25,004 nt of DNA from a virus. Below the pieces are notes generated by a model, which was given only the letters and a program-made list of their open reading frames with translations, was not told the DNA's origin and did not search any database. Shown in pieces: positions 8,670-17,452 of this stretch (position 1 is its first letter; the number at the start of each line of letters is the position of its first letter). The position numbers and the translations under genes were made by a program. The stretch covers positions 1 through 25,004 of IMG/VR virus record IMGVR_UViG_3300030098_003827; one strand, 5' to 3'.

Positions 8670-10169
8670 TTACTTCATTAACATAAAGTTGTTAGCACCT
8701 TGAGTAACTAAACATCTTTCAGATAACATATGGATTTCCATAGCATCTAAAGCAGATGTAGTAGCACCAACAGAACCAGTAACCCAAGTTTTGAATTTTC
8801 TACTTTCTGTTTGAGAAGCTCTATATCTAACGTGTAAGAAAGGTCTTTTCATGTTCTTTCCTAAAGCTTGATCATAAACTGAAGATACACCAGCTGGAAT
8901 AATAGCACCTCTGATAGCAGCTGAAGTACCACGAGTATTAATCGCGCCACGAGTAGCTTTATCATTTAGATATTTCCAGTCAGATTTATAAAAGTCATAA
9001 GAACCTCTTCTAAATCCTGAGAAACCTAAGTTTAATGCCATATCTTCATCGTTGTCAAATACTCCATAAGAAGTACCTCCAGCTCCGTAAGAATTCATTG
9101 AAGCAAGCATGTCATCTATTGCAAGAGCAGTAGCTCTATTTACAAACATCATGTTTTCTTCAATAGCACCTTGATTATCAAACTCAGCTAAGATAGCATC
9201 AAATTCAGCTAAATCAGTAGCAGCGTTAACACCTGTAATACCAGAAGTAACGTTACCTCTTTGCTCAATAGCATCGAATAAACCTTGAGTACCTACACCA
9301 CCAGAACCTGCATCAGCAGAACCTCTAATTTCACCATCAGCAAAACCAATGATAGATGCAGCAGCTGATTTTTCAGCTTCTAACAATGTCATTTCCATGT
9401 AGTCAGTAAATCTAGCTCTAGTTTCACCTTCAGCTTTTAGATACCATAAGTAACCACCAGTTCCATCTTCAGCAGAAACTTCAACCCAACCTACCTGTGA
9501 AGCATCAGAACCAGATACAGCATAATAATCTTTCATTATTTGCATTTGGTTTCCAAATGATTTAAATGTAGGTGATAAAGAAGTTCTCTTATCTGCAGCA
9601 GCCGCACCAGTGATAGCACTGTAAGACTGTCCTTTAGCAAAGTGAGAACCTACTACTAATAAAGTTGCTGTACCATCAGATAAAGTTGATAAAGCAGCTG
9701 TAGCATAAGGTTCAACAGTAACAACAGCAGTAGCTGGAGTTTCTACAACCAAAGCTTTAACTATAACGCCAGCTTGAGCGATTAATACAACATCGTTCAC
9801 TCTAATACCGTGAGATGCAACAGCGAAACCATTTTCACCATCAGCACTTCCATCGATATCATGAGTAACTGTAAATGTACCATTTGTATCACCATCAGCA
9901 TCTACCGTACCAACGTAAGATAAATGTAAACGTGATTGTTCAGACCATACAACCTGATCGGATGCACTAGCCTCTTCTGCACCAACTTGAGCTAAGAATC
10001 CAGAAACAGTTCGATTACCGAAAACCGCTGCTTCTTTTTCCATCAAGTCAGGCAGGTATTGTTGTTCCCATCCGGTAGAACCGTCTGTGAAATCTATGTA
10101 GTTTGATGCCAACGCTTGTTGTTGCGCCGTAGGCACTTTATTCAAACTAGCACCTGCAGTAATTGCCAT
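8670..10169 (-). CDS. Major capsid protein, 499 aa
   Basis: The 499-aa, Ala/Gly/Thr-rich protein follows the scaffold gene and ends at a strong terminator, as expected of a highly expressed coat protein. Its N-terminus (MAITAGASLNKVPTAQQQAL) is helical and flexible. Residues about 83-178 form a beta-rich block (VNDVVLIAQAGVIVKALVVE, AVVTVEPYATAAL) that looks like an insertion domain in an HK97-type fold. The remainder has FTDYMEMTLLEAEKSAAAS (a spine-helix-like segment) and a C-terminal RPFLHVRYRASQT segment. Base use is visibly less AT-rich than the neighbours, with many GCA/GCT and ACC/ACA codons, in keeping with high expression. There is no Shine-Dalgarno site before the ATG; the leader is TTAAAAATTAATTATTATG. 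HK97 fold is inferred from gene order and composition, not shown. Confidence 0.85.
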   Translation of the reverse strand: MAITAGASLNKVPTAQQQALASNYIDFTDGSTGWEQQYLPDLMEKEAAVFGNRTVSGFLAQVGAEEASASDQVVWSEQSRLHLSYVGTVDADGDTNGTFTVTHDIDGSADGENGFAVASHGIRVNDVVLIAQAGVIVKALVVETPATAVVTVEPYATAALSTLSDGTATLLVVGSHFAKGQSYSAITGAAAADKRTSLSPTFKSFGNQMQIMKDYYAVSGSDASQVGWVEVSAEDGTGGYLWYLKAEGETRARFTDYMEMTLLEAEKSAAASIIGFADGEIRGSADAGSGGVGTQGLFDAIEQRGNVTSGITGVNAATDLAEFDAILAEFDNQGAIEENMMFVNRATALAIDDMLASMNSYGAGGTSYGVFDNDEDMALNLGFSGFRRGSYDFYKSDWKYLNDKATRGAINTRGTSAAIRGAIIPAGVSSVYDQALGKNMKRPFLHVRYRASQTESRKFKTWVTGSVGATTSALDAMEIHMLSERCLVTQGANNFMLMK

Positions 10170-10192
10170 AATAATTAATTTTTAAATTGTTT

Positions 10193-11440
10193 TTAATTCT
10201 TTTTTCTAATTTTAAAGGATCTGTTTTTTATATCAGAAGAAGTATCACCCAAAACTCTTACTTTAATACCCCCAGCATTTGTTTCGCCGTGAGTTTGTCT
10301 AGGTTCTAAGTTGATATTTTTATCTTTAGCAACTCTTGCTTTTGTAGCATCAGCTTTTCCTTGTTCATAAAAATGATTAGCAATAGCATCTGCGTTCATA
10401 GCTGTGAATAAAGACTTATGATAACCTTTAGCATCTTCAATAGTTGATTTATCTTCACCAACAAATTTGTTGACAAAATTATTAATATCACTTTGGGTTG
10501 CTTTTACTTTATCAGCATCTTTAACGTTAAACCTAAATTTCTTATCTCCGACGTTATATTCAAAACCTTTGAATTTGTCATTAAATAAGTTTTCAGTTTT
10601 ATTTAAAAACGTTCTTTTACTTGCTTCAGATAGTTTCTTCTGTTCTTCAGATTCCTTATTGTATCTATTAAAGAAATCAATAGCTTGTTGTTGTTCTTGA
10701 GTCAACCTTGACCCAGCTTTGATATCTTCATAGTATTTAGACTTTTGCCCGTCTAGATAGGCTTTAGCCTCGGCAACTTGCTCTTTGAGGGCTATTTTCT
10801 TCATACGTATAGTTTTTTCATCATCAACCTCTTCATCATATCCAAAAGTATCTTCTAATAGATAATGTCTTTCTTCTGCATTTAAATGTGGTTTTGATTC
10901 TCTATAGTATTCATCTAGTAAATCAGAGTCATCTAATTTTGAAATGTCTCTATTTAATTTTACGTAATCATTTATATCTCCACCCGTTTCCTCCATAAAG
11001 TTCATAAGCTTTTGGATATTTTCCGGGATTGGATTTCCAGTTTCTTCTGCTTCTGCTACAGCTTCCTCTATTTCTTCTTTTATTTCTTCTACTTGTTCTT
11101 CTGTAACTTCTTGGAGCGTGGGTTGTTCTTCGTTCTGCTCAGGTTCTTTAGTAGTATTTTCAGTTGTTTCTTCTACAACTTCTTCTACAACCTCTTTTTT
11201 GTTTTCTGGTTCCTCGATTACGTCCACCTCTTCTTTAGCTGGTTCTTTTTTAACCTCTTCGCTTTTTTGAACTGGTGGTTTACTTAAATCTACTTTAATA
11301 ACACCATCATCTCCAGCGCTTGTAAATTTAGATTTAAATTGTCCTTTCTCATCTCGTGGTTGTTCCACTTTATTTTCTACAACCTCTTTAACAGGTTGTT
11401 CAGTGACTTCTTCAATCACATCTTTATTTTCTTCTGCCAT
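10193..11440 (-). CDS. Capsid scaffolding protein, 415 aa
   Basis: The product is strongly acidic and helical. Residues 1-135 are Glu/Val/Pro/Lys low complexity with an RDEKGQFKSKF motif (29-39) that I often see in phage scaffold proteins. Residues 140-370 are charged helices with coiled-coil character (YNKESEEQKKLSEASKRTFL). The last 25 residues are basic (VRVLGDTSSDIKNRSFKIRK), fitting the usual scaffold plan in which a basic C-terminus contacts coat protein. The gene lies between portal and capsid, the standard place for a scaffold. No protease active site is visible, so an embedded prohead protease is not supported. The acidic repeats create long but spurious plus-strand reading frames. 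Confidence 0.75.
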   Translation of the reverse strand: MAEENKDVIEEVTEQPVKEVVENKVEQPRDEKGQFKSKFTSAGDDGVIKVDLSKPPVQKSEEVKKEPAKEEVDVIEEPENKKEVVEEVVEETTENTTKEPEQNEEQPTLQEVTEEQVEEIKEEIEEAVAEAEETGNPIPENIQKLMNFMEETGGDINDYVKLNRDISKLDDSDLLDEYYRESKPHLNAEERHYLLEDTFGYDEEVDDEKTIRMKKIALKEQVAEAKAYLDGQKSKYYEDIKAGSRLTQEQQQAIDFFNRYNKESEEQKKLSEASKRTFLNKTENLFNDKFKGFEYNVGDKKFRFNVKDADKVKATQSDINNFVNKFVGEDKSTIEDAKGYHKSLFTAMNADAIANHFYEQGKADATKARVAKDKNINLEPRQTHGETNAGGIKVRVLGDTSSDIKNRSFKIRKKN

Positions 11441-11472
11441 AATAAAATTTTATAAAATATTAAAAACTAGGA

Positions 11473-13869
11473 TTAAAACCGGTCAATACCAGCGTCCCCC
11501 GTAACTATATCATTACCTGATGATTCAAACTTATTAAGTGAATCACCCCTATTTCTTTGATCTATCATTTCTTTTTGATGACTAGCTTGTCTATCTACTC
11601 TAGCATCTTTTCTATCTTCTCTCTTAGTTTCATTACGTTCCGTAATCTCTCTCTCCATTCCTTTTAATTGAGAGTTTAGTTCAAATTCATATGCCATTAA
11701 TTCTTTTTTAACAGCAGCTTCTTCTCTTAAATATTGAATTTTTAACTGTCCTTTTGTTTGCTCTAATTGAGCTTCAGCTTGAGTTTTTGCTTGATTCTTT
11801 TGCACTTCAGCTTGAGCCGCTGCTTGTTGTGCTTGTTGATTTGCTTGAGATTGAGCTTGAATATTTTGTTGTTGTATTTGTTGATCTCTTGCTATTTTTC
11901 TCCTTCTTTTAACTTTAAGTAACTCATTAGCTAGTTTTATATTTCTAACATTACGAAGATCAATAGCATCATCTAAATCAATTGATTGTTGTGATAATGC
12001 AACTTGTATATTATTTTCTAATATAGCTTTTTCTTCTTCATCTGGTAATAGTTCTATAAATATACCAAAATCATATAAATGTAAGTTTCTAAGTTCATCT
12101 AAAGTAGCTACATTATGTACTCCAATAGCATGTATAAATGCTTCTTTAGTTGGTGAGTACTCTATGATATCAGATATTCTTAATGATAAGCACTCAGCGA
12201 CCTCTGCCGTTATATATAACATAGACTGTAATATGTGTCTAGTTGCTGTATTTGAATTAGCAGCTGCCATTTTCTGTACACCAACTAAAGCATTACGATC
12301 TGGAGTACTAGCATCTCTAGCTTCATTTAATCCCGTTACATCCCTTATCATCTGTAAATAATAATTATAAGTTGTAATTAAACTTTGCAATTTACCACTA
12401 TTAACTCCATTGTTAATTTGTGTTATAGGTACTTTACCTGGATTAGGATCTCCTTCAGACGTAAAGCTTCTACCAATAACACTACCAGTTTGGAAGAACA
12501 TGTTTAGCGCTTCTTGTGGATTGTAGTTTGTTCCATTACCCAAATCAATTTCAGCCAAACCATCGGCATCTAAATAAACTCCATCAGGAACCATACGAGC
12601 CATCACTTGTTGTAACTTTAAATGAGTTAATTGAATCATATCAGCGAAACCTGTTATTCTACCCACTAAAGACTCTATCCTACCTCTATACATTCTAGGT
12701 GCAACTAATTGATAGCTCATCTTTACTTTAGAGAAATCAGAATCAGATCTCATCATATTTTCCATCATCTGCCATCTTAAAAGTTTATCACACCCTATAA
12801 TATAAACTCCTTCATATACAGTTTCAATAACTCGTTCTAATTTACTAAAATCACCATCCATATTTTCTACAGGTGGGTTAAACGTGTCATCTTTTTCAAT
12901 AACTTTCTCAGCACCACTTTTAACTTTCTTTAATTTATAAACATCATTCATATGAGTTTTGTAATTAAAGTATAAAACTTGAATTTTATTTTTATCGTTA
13001 TTAGCTTGATAATTAGCGTTATTGTAGACAGTTTGCCCAGAATTATCTGTTATTTCTTTTATTTCACTTTCTGTTAATTCAGGAAATTCTTTAACAAGTT
13101 CATTTATTGGGATATCTTTAACTTCACCTATATAATACACATCTTCAAAATATGGTGACTCCGTATGTGAATAAACTATACTAGCTGGATCAACATACTT
13201 AGCTTTAGCTCCATCAGCCCAATCGAAAGTTGTTTTAGTAGCAGCAATACCTAATGTAGTTAAATCGTATAAACATCTTCTTCTAACTAAATCATAATCA
13301 CTATCTTCAAGCAAAACATTAATAGCTTGTTCTTCTGCTAACTCAACCGCTTGTTTGTAATTAAGTTGCATGTGAAGTGATAGCTCTTCTTCTGTATCTG
13401 GTAAAGTATCAGGATCATTTTCATATAAATCTATATCAAATCTTTGTTTAGCTATTTCATTAAAATTTTTAGCACGAATATCACGGAGCATAGACTCCAT
13501 GTACTCAGTTCTTTTACTAACACCAAATTGATCTTGTGAAAAACAATTTATTTGAAAATTTCTTTGAGACATCCCATTTACTACTATATCGACAAATTTG
13601 GGAATAATTGGAACAGGCTTCCAATCTAAGTTGAGATATGATAAGTCACCGTTTATAGATAACTCATTTTTGTATTTTTCTATAGACTGCTCGCCTCTAG
13701 CATATAATCTTAGTTTATGAAAATTATTTACATTATCGTAAAACTTAGAACTAACACCCTCAAACCACTCTTGTCTAATAGCTTTTGCAACTTTCTCTCC
13801 ATACTTATGAGATAGTTTTTCTAAATCACTAACTGCTTGTGATGGAAAATTTACAACAGATTCTGTCAT
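11473..13869 (-). CDS. Portal protein, 798 aa
   Basis: The product should form the dodecameric ring at the packaging vertex, where it docks terminase and later the tail. It lies 3 bases after the large terminase stop and before scaffold and capsid, the classical portal slot. The N-terminal part has KLRLYARGEQSIEKYKNEL, then LNLDWKPVPIIPKFVDIVVN, typical of podovirus-like marine portals. The middle carries the MVAPRMYRGRIES-type stem region (here QLVAPRMYRGRIESLVGRI) and the IRDVTGLNEARDASTPDRNA segment common in portals. From about residue 655 to 770 there is a long Gln/Ala-rich then charged coiled-coil tail, ending in GNDIVTGDAGIDRF. At 798 aa it is longer than T7-type portals (about 536) and nearer P22 (725). 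The C-terminal extension may form a barrel or an exposed tail. Confidence 0.85.
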   Translation of the reverse strand: MTESVVNFPSQAVSDLEKLSHKYGEKVAKAIRQEWFEGVSSKFYDNVNNFHKLRLYARGEQSIEKYKNELSINGDLSYLNLDWKPVPIIPKFVDIVVNGMSQRNFQINCFSQDQFGVSKRTEYMESMLRDIRAKNFNEIAKQRFDIDLYENDPDTLPDTEEELSLHMQLNYKQAVELAEEQAINVLLEDSDYDLVRRRCLYDLTTLGIAATKTTFDWADGAKAKYVDPASIVYSHTESPYFEDVYYIGEVKDIPINELVKEFPELTESEIKEITDNSGQTVYNNANYQANNDKNKIQVLYFNYKTHMNDVYKLKKVKSGAEKVIEKDDTFNPPVENMDGDFSKLERVIETVYEGVYIIGCDKLLRWQMMENMMRSDSDFSKVKMSYQLVAPRMYRGRIESLVGRITGFADMIQLTHLKLQQVMARMVPDGVYLDADGLAEIDLGNGTNYNPQEALNMFFQTGSVIGRSFTSEGDPNPGKVPITQINNGVNSGKLQSLITTYNYYLQMIRDVTGLNEARDASTPDRNALVGVQKMAAANSNTATRHILQSMLYITAEVAECLSLRISDIIEYSPTKEAFIHAIGVHNVATLDELRNLHLYDFGIFIELLPDEEEKAILENNIQVALSQQSIDLDDAIDLRNVRNIKLANELLKVKRRRKIARDQQIQQQNIQAQSQANQQAQQAAAQAEVQKNQAKTQAEAQLEQTKGQLKIQYLREEAAVKKELMAYEFELNSQLKGMEREITERNETKREDRKDARVDRQASHQKEMIDQRNRGDSLNKFESSGNDIVTGDAGIDRF

Positions 13870-13872
13870 GTT

Positions 13873-16101
13873 TTATTTCTTTATTATTGTTGATTGAAAT
13901 CCTTTATTATCGTATTTAGATATATTAAGGTTTAATGGTGTTTTCTTTTTATCTGGATTAGGTTTGTATAAATGTCTGTTACAAGCCATTATGGCTAAAC
14001 CAGTACTTATAGAGGCATCATGCTTTGTTCTTTTATTTATATCAAATTTAGCCCAATCATTAAGTGTATCATTGAAGTACATTGCACCATAAGTACCATC
14101 TTCTAATAATCCAACGTGATCGTTGATATATGTTTCAATAGCAGCAGCATGAGCTTGTTTTATATCTTCACTTGAGTTAGGTATTCCACCAACTTCTTTT
14201 TCTGCTACTGATAATTTATTCCAAATTTTATCTGGTCTATTCATACTAAAACCTCTATACCCTCTTCTTCTTAAGTAGTATAAAAGTCTAGGTTTATTAT
14301 TCTCTGCTAATAATGGCATACCGTAAAATACTAGTGCCATTAATACGTCTTCAAAAAACATATCAGCAGTTTGAGGTCTAGCTATATATTCTAAAAAGAA
14401 TGTATTAGCTGGAGCATCTTCCATAGAGAACTTTGTTAGTCCATGTAAAGCTCCTTTAGATCCTTTAGAATCTACTGTCCCAGATATATCATATGAGTCA
14501 CAACCAAACGCTCCCATATGTTCATTACCTGGATATTTTACGCCATTTTTAATTATAACGTTATTTTGTAATTTATGCCCTGGTACCCAACTAATTTTAA
14601 ATCTACCATTTGGATCTGGATTAAAAGTAACCTGAGTATCTTTAACTCCATTAATCCATTGAAAATTACCAGTTGTTAAAACAGATGAGTTTCTATTTCC
14701 TTCATTATAATCTATCTGTTCGTATATTTTTACTAGATTAAATAAACTATTTTTAGTTTCATCTCTAAAAGCGTGCTCCTCTGTTCTAGGGAACTGACGA
14801 TAAAATTCATTTAAAGCGTCTTGATCATCTCTTAAACCTTGAGCTTCGTTTTCCCAGTTATCTATTACTCCTTGGTCTATTTCTACTCCATGTGGATCAA
14901 ATGTTTGTTGCTCAGGATCACTGAACACAGGTCGTCCGAATTCATCAATGAATCCTTCGTAATTCCACTCCATAGGAATAAACAAAGAATATAATCCCGA
15001 CTTAGTTTGTCCATTTCTGTTTCGCTTGGTAACATCTGAATCATAATATAGATTTTTAAAATTATCACCTCCTTTATCTAATGCATTCGATGTTGATCCC
15101 ATCATACATTTACCAACCACTCTACTACCTAATCGTAAACAAGTTTTTGTAACTCTCCAGTTATTTTTTATATTATCAGGTTTTTCCCATTTACCACTTT
15201 CATCGTGAACTAATAAATTTAACTTTTCACCATCGTAACTATTGTCACCCGTGTTTTTCCAATCTATAGTTGTATCTAATCCCTGCATATCATCAACCTC
15301 TTCTCGTTCTCTCATTTTCTTTCGAGTAAACTTCTTAGCAGGAACTCTATATGCTAATTCAGATTTTGGACGATCCATACCATCTTGTATTGGTTTAAAG
15401 AAGAATGGATAATTAATACTAATTGGTACTACTTTATCTGTAAACATTTTTTTAGCATCACCACCAGTTTTAGATAATATACCAAATCTACTATCACTAG
15501 CAAGTGTTGCTAAATTAACAGTTTCAGCTGAACTCATAAAAGAGAAACCAGAACGTCTATTTTTTAAATAACACATTCCATAACTTCTTTTATCTGCCTT
15601 GCAAGCTTCCCAGAATATAAAGAATAATCTATTTGCTTCTCTAAAATCTGGAGCTCCAACATCAATCTTACTCCACTGTAAGTACATATAGTGTGTACCT
15701 GTTATATAGGTTGGTTTACCATTATTCGTAAACCAAAACCCTTCGTCTCTTCTTTTAAACTCCTCATCTATATATCCATAATGTTTTTCTTTAAAATCAT
15801 CTGGATAATCTTGCCAGTCAAATACTGTTTTAATTCTTTTAAAATCAGGATTAGATGGAAATTGTTTCCATTTCTGTTCTTCTTTCTTTTTACTACAAGA
15901 ATATACTTCTTTTGGTATTTTAGGTAAAGCTATTTGTAAGTTTTGTATTTCTATAATATCACCGATCATACCTGTTTTAGATATTACAATAATATCATTT
16001 TCTTTATTATAACCGTATTCCCACTTTTTAGATTTATTTAATCTTTTTATAGTGTTTAACTTTATAGGTTCTACAACCTTACATAATGTTTGTTCGTACA
16101 T
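13873..16101 (-). CDS. Terminase large subunit (ATPase and nuclease), 742 aa
   Basis: The packaging motor ATPase and headful or site nuclease. Numbering from a possible GTG one codon upstream (16104), residues 181-190 carry a Walker-A-like KNRRSGFSFM, a deviant P-loop of the kind found in some terminases. Residues 295-302 are the Walker B LNLLVHDE with the catalytic Asp-Glu. GKCMMGSTSN (331-340) fits the coupling motif. The C-terminal nuclease shows GCDSYDISG at 534-542 (first metal-binding Asp) and KHDAS near 694 (last acidic residue). I choose ATG at 16101 because it shares one base with the preceding TGA (TGATG), the usual overlap here. Length is within the family range, with about 100 extra N-terminal residues before the ATPase domain. 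The motifs make this assignment secure. Confidence 0.92.
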   Translation of the reverse strand: MYEQTLCKVVEPIKLNTIKRLNKSKKWEYGYNKENDIIVISKTGMIGDIIEIQNLQIALPKIPKEVYSCSKKKEEQKWKQFPSNPDFKRIKTVFDWQDYPDDFKEKHYGYIDEEFKRRDEGFWFTNNGKPTYITGTHYMYLQWSKIDVGAPDFREANRLFFIFWEACKADKRSYGMCYLKNRRSGFSFMSSAETVNLATLASDSRFGILSKTGGDAKKMFTDKVVPISINYPFFFKPIQDGMDRPKSELAYRVPAKKFTRKKMREREEVDDMQGLDTTIDWKNTGDNSYDGEKLNLLVHDESGKWEKPDNIKNNWRVTKTCLRLGSRVVGKCMMGSTSNALDKGGDNFKNLYYDSDVTKRNRNGQTKSGLYSLFIPMEWNYEGFIDEFGRPVFSDPEQQTFDPHGVEIDQGVIDNWENEAQGLRDDQDALNEFYRQFPRTEEHAFRDETKNSLFNLVKIYEQIDYNEGNRNSSVLTTGNFQWINGVKDTQVTFNPDPNGRFKISWVPGHKLQNNVIIKNGVKYPGNEHMGAFGCDSYDISGTVDSKGSKGALHGLTKFSMEDAPANTFFLEYIARPQTADMFFEDVLMALVFYGMPLLAENNKPRLLYYLRRRGYRGFSMNRPDKIWNKLSVAEKEVGGIPNSSEDIKQAHAAAIETYINDHVGLLEDGTYGAMYFNDTLNDWAKFDINKRTKHDASISTGLAIMACNRHLYKPNPDKKKTPLNLNISKYDNKGFQSTIIKK

Positions 16102-16376
16102 CACTTAGATCTTCCTTCTGCGAATCCTTTAAAAACCTGTTTCTTATCTTCTTCTATAGGCTTTCCTTCAAGCATAGCTTCTTCTTCATGGATTCTATTT
16201 AATATCTCAAAAGCATCGAATATAGCTAGTTTTTTTGTTGCTGCAGCATTTTTTAATCTATCAGCTGATATATCTTCGTCTGAATCAACTATTTCTTCTC
16301 TAGCTACTTTAATTAACTCTTCAACCGCTTTGTGCCCAGCTTGGATTATATTCTTCTTCGTTTCCTTGATATTCAT
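16101..16376 (-). CDS. Candidate small terminase subunit, 91 aa
   Basis: A short helical protein directly upstream of the large terminase. It contains NIIQAGHKAVEELIKVAREE and ISADRLKNAAATKKLAIFDA, then FEILNRIHEEEAML. The acidic and helical character, position and the TGATG overlap with the large terminase support a small-subunit role, that is, recognition of the packaging site, but no clear helix-turn-helix is visible. The conserved-looking ADRLKNAAATKKLAIFDAFEIL block is one I recall from marine phage genomes at this position. The first 56 bases overlap the end of the 195-aa gene in another frame. The coding call is secure; the terminase role is an inference. Confidence 0.7.
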   Translation of the reverse strand: MNIKETKKNIIQAGHKAVEELIKVAREEIVDSDEDISADRLKNAAATKKLAIFDAFEILNRIHEEEAMLEGKPIEEDKKQVFKGFAEGRSK

Positions 16377-16908
16377 ATTTAATTGTAATAAATTTATTCA
16401 TTATCCTATATAATCTTTCTCCATTTATAAAATCTTCACATTGCATTCTAGGAATATAACCAACCAACTCTCCACTATTAAAAGTTCCATCTGAGTATTT
16501 AATAATACCTACTAGTGGTCTTTCATCTTCTATATTAAAAGAATCAATAGCTTTTAGTGGTTTTATAAAACTAAAACCAGGTAAAGTTTTGTATTCTTCT
16601 TTTTTATAAAGAAATATCTGATCTTTAGATATCAAATATTTATCCTCTTTCCAATAAGACCTACTATTCTTTTCTCTACCTTTAACATCGTGCCATCTTC
16701 TAAAAACGTTATGATGCACTATTACTTCATCACCCACGCTAATAGGTGATTGAAATAATAGTGGAGTAGCGATTACCTTTGCTAGTCTATTTACAAACTG
16801 ATGATTATAAATTTCAGTGTTTAGTATAAGCTCTTTTTTACCAACTTTTTTATAGTTATTATATCTTTCACCTATTGGTGATACTATAAAATCTTTATAA
16901 GCTTTCAT
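16321..16908 (-). CDS. GroES-fold-like protein (second co-chaperonin candidate), 195 aa
   Basis: Residues about 1-102 can be aligned by eye with chaperonin-10. An N-terminal strand is followed by KKELILNTEIYNHQF (24-38, matching the mobile loop with its GGIVL-like hydrophobic triad), then NRLAKVIATP (matching the GxVxAVG strand), then ISVGDEVIVHH (56-66, matching VKVGDxVxF), and finally KYLISKDQIFLYK (90-102, matching EYLILxEsDILAIV). Residues 130-180 may be a second half: PLVGIIKYSD, SGELVGYIPRM, INGERLYRIMNKFITIKYEY. It ends EEYNPSWAQSG. Its ATG shares a base with the preceding stop (TAATG), and its last 56 bases overlap the next gene. It lies 4 kb from the true groES/groEL pair. It could instead be a GroES-fold protein with a structural role. 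Confidence 0.6.
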   Translation of the reverse strand: MKAYKDFIVSPIGERYNNYKKVGKKELILNTEIYNHQFVNRLAKVIATPLLFQSPISVGDEVIVHHNVFRRWHDVKGREKNSRSYWKEDKYLISKDQIFLYKKEEYKTLPGFSFIKPLKAIDSFNIEDERPLVGIIKYSDGTFNSGELVGYIPRMQCEDFINGERLYRIMNKFITIKYEYQGNEEEYNPSWAQSG

Positions 16909-17132
16909 TAGTATTCTAGATTATACTCAACAGATATAGCCATATTTTTATTAAAATCCTTCCAAGGTATAACTATATCTTTTTTTCTAATATAGATAGA
17001 GTACTTATCTTCTTCTTCTATAATATCACAGATCTTATGACCACCGTAAACTTCTTGATCTACAGCGTAGTGCATAGAATCGTTTTTATAGTCTTTACCT
17101 ATTGTGATTTTTCTTATAATATTATTTTTCAT
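16908..17132 (-). CDS. Small protein of unknown function, 74 aa
   Basis: A 74-aa mixed alpha/beta protein starting MKNNIIRKITIGKDYKNDSM, with HYAVDQEVYGGHKICDI and ending PWKDFNKNMAISVEYNLEY. I recognise the IRKITIGxDYKxxxMHYxVGQ pattern and the WKxFNxxMxxSxEYN end as a small family frequent in marine phages, with no known function. The gene overlaps the 99-aa gene by 11 bases upstream, and its stop shares a base with the ATG of the GroES-like gene, so it belongs to a tightly coupled cluster. No transmembrane segment or metal site is visible. Confidence 0.7.
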   Translation of the reverse strand: MKNNIIRKITIGKDYKNDSMHYAVDQEVYGGHKICDIIEEEDKYSIYIRKKDIVIPWKDFNKNMAISVEYNLEY

Positions 17133-17421
17133 TATCTAAAAAAGTATCTCTCCCGTTATTAGGCCAATTAATAGTTCCATCTTCTAAATTAACATCAAAA
17201 GTTCCATACTCTTTTTGAAGTTTCATTTGTAGTTCGGCAATTAAATCTTGAGTTACTTTAAACTCAGCAAGCTGCATATGCTTTTGAGTTTCTATTTTAC
17301 CTATATTAAATTGTAAACCATTTAACTTGTTAACAGTTTGTTGTATTTCTTTTAAATGCTCTTCAGATATTTTTTTAACTCTATCTTTTACATCTAATAC
17401 TTTTTCTTTATTTTTTCCCAT
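17122..17421 (-). CDS. Coiled-coil protein of unknown function, 99 aa
   Basis: Residues 10-75 are strongly helical with heptad-like spacing (EEHLKEIQQTVNKLNGLQF, then DLIAELQMKLQKEYG), predicting a coiled coil. The tail YGTFDVNLEDGTINWPNNG is a short strand-rich motif of the type GxxDVNxxxGxInYP that I recall from small marine phage proteins. It starts after an AT-only leader (AAATAAAATTAAATAAAATG) and ends inside the next gene, overlapping by 11 bases. It is the first gene of the run 17421-16101 that leads into the terminase. It may be a minor virion or assembly protein, but no function is established. Confidence 0.7.
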   Translation of the reverse strand: MGKNKEKVLDVKDRVKKISEEHLKEIQQTVNKLNGLQFNIGKIETQKHMQLAEFKVTQDLIAELQMKLQKEYGTFDVNLEDGTINWPNNGRDTFLDNEK

Positions 17422-17452
17422 TTTATTTAATTTTATTTAATTTATAATTATA

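Noticed and set aside
11012-11287. Plus-strand frame opposite the scaffold N-terminus
   Set aside because: Phe/Leu-rich translation is the antisense of Glu/Lys repeats in the scaffold gene; no start context or neighbours on that strand.
14883-15068. Minus-strand 61-aa frame inside the large terminase
   Set aside because: Alternate frame within a motif-confirmed terminase domain; no start context.
16102-16104. GTG start for the large terminase
   Set aside because: The next codon is an ATG forming the TGATG overlap typical of this window.
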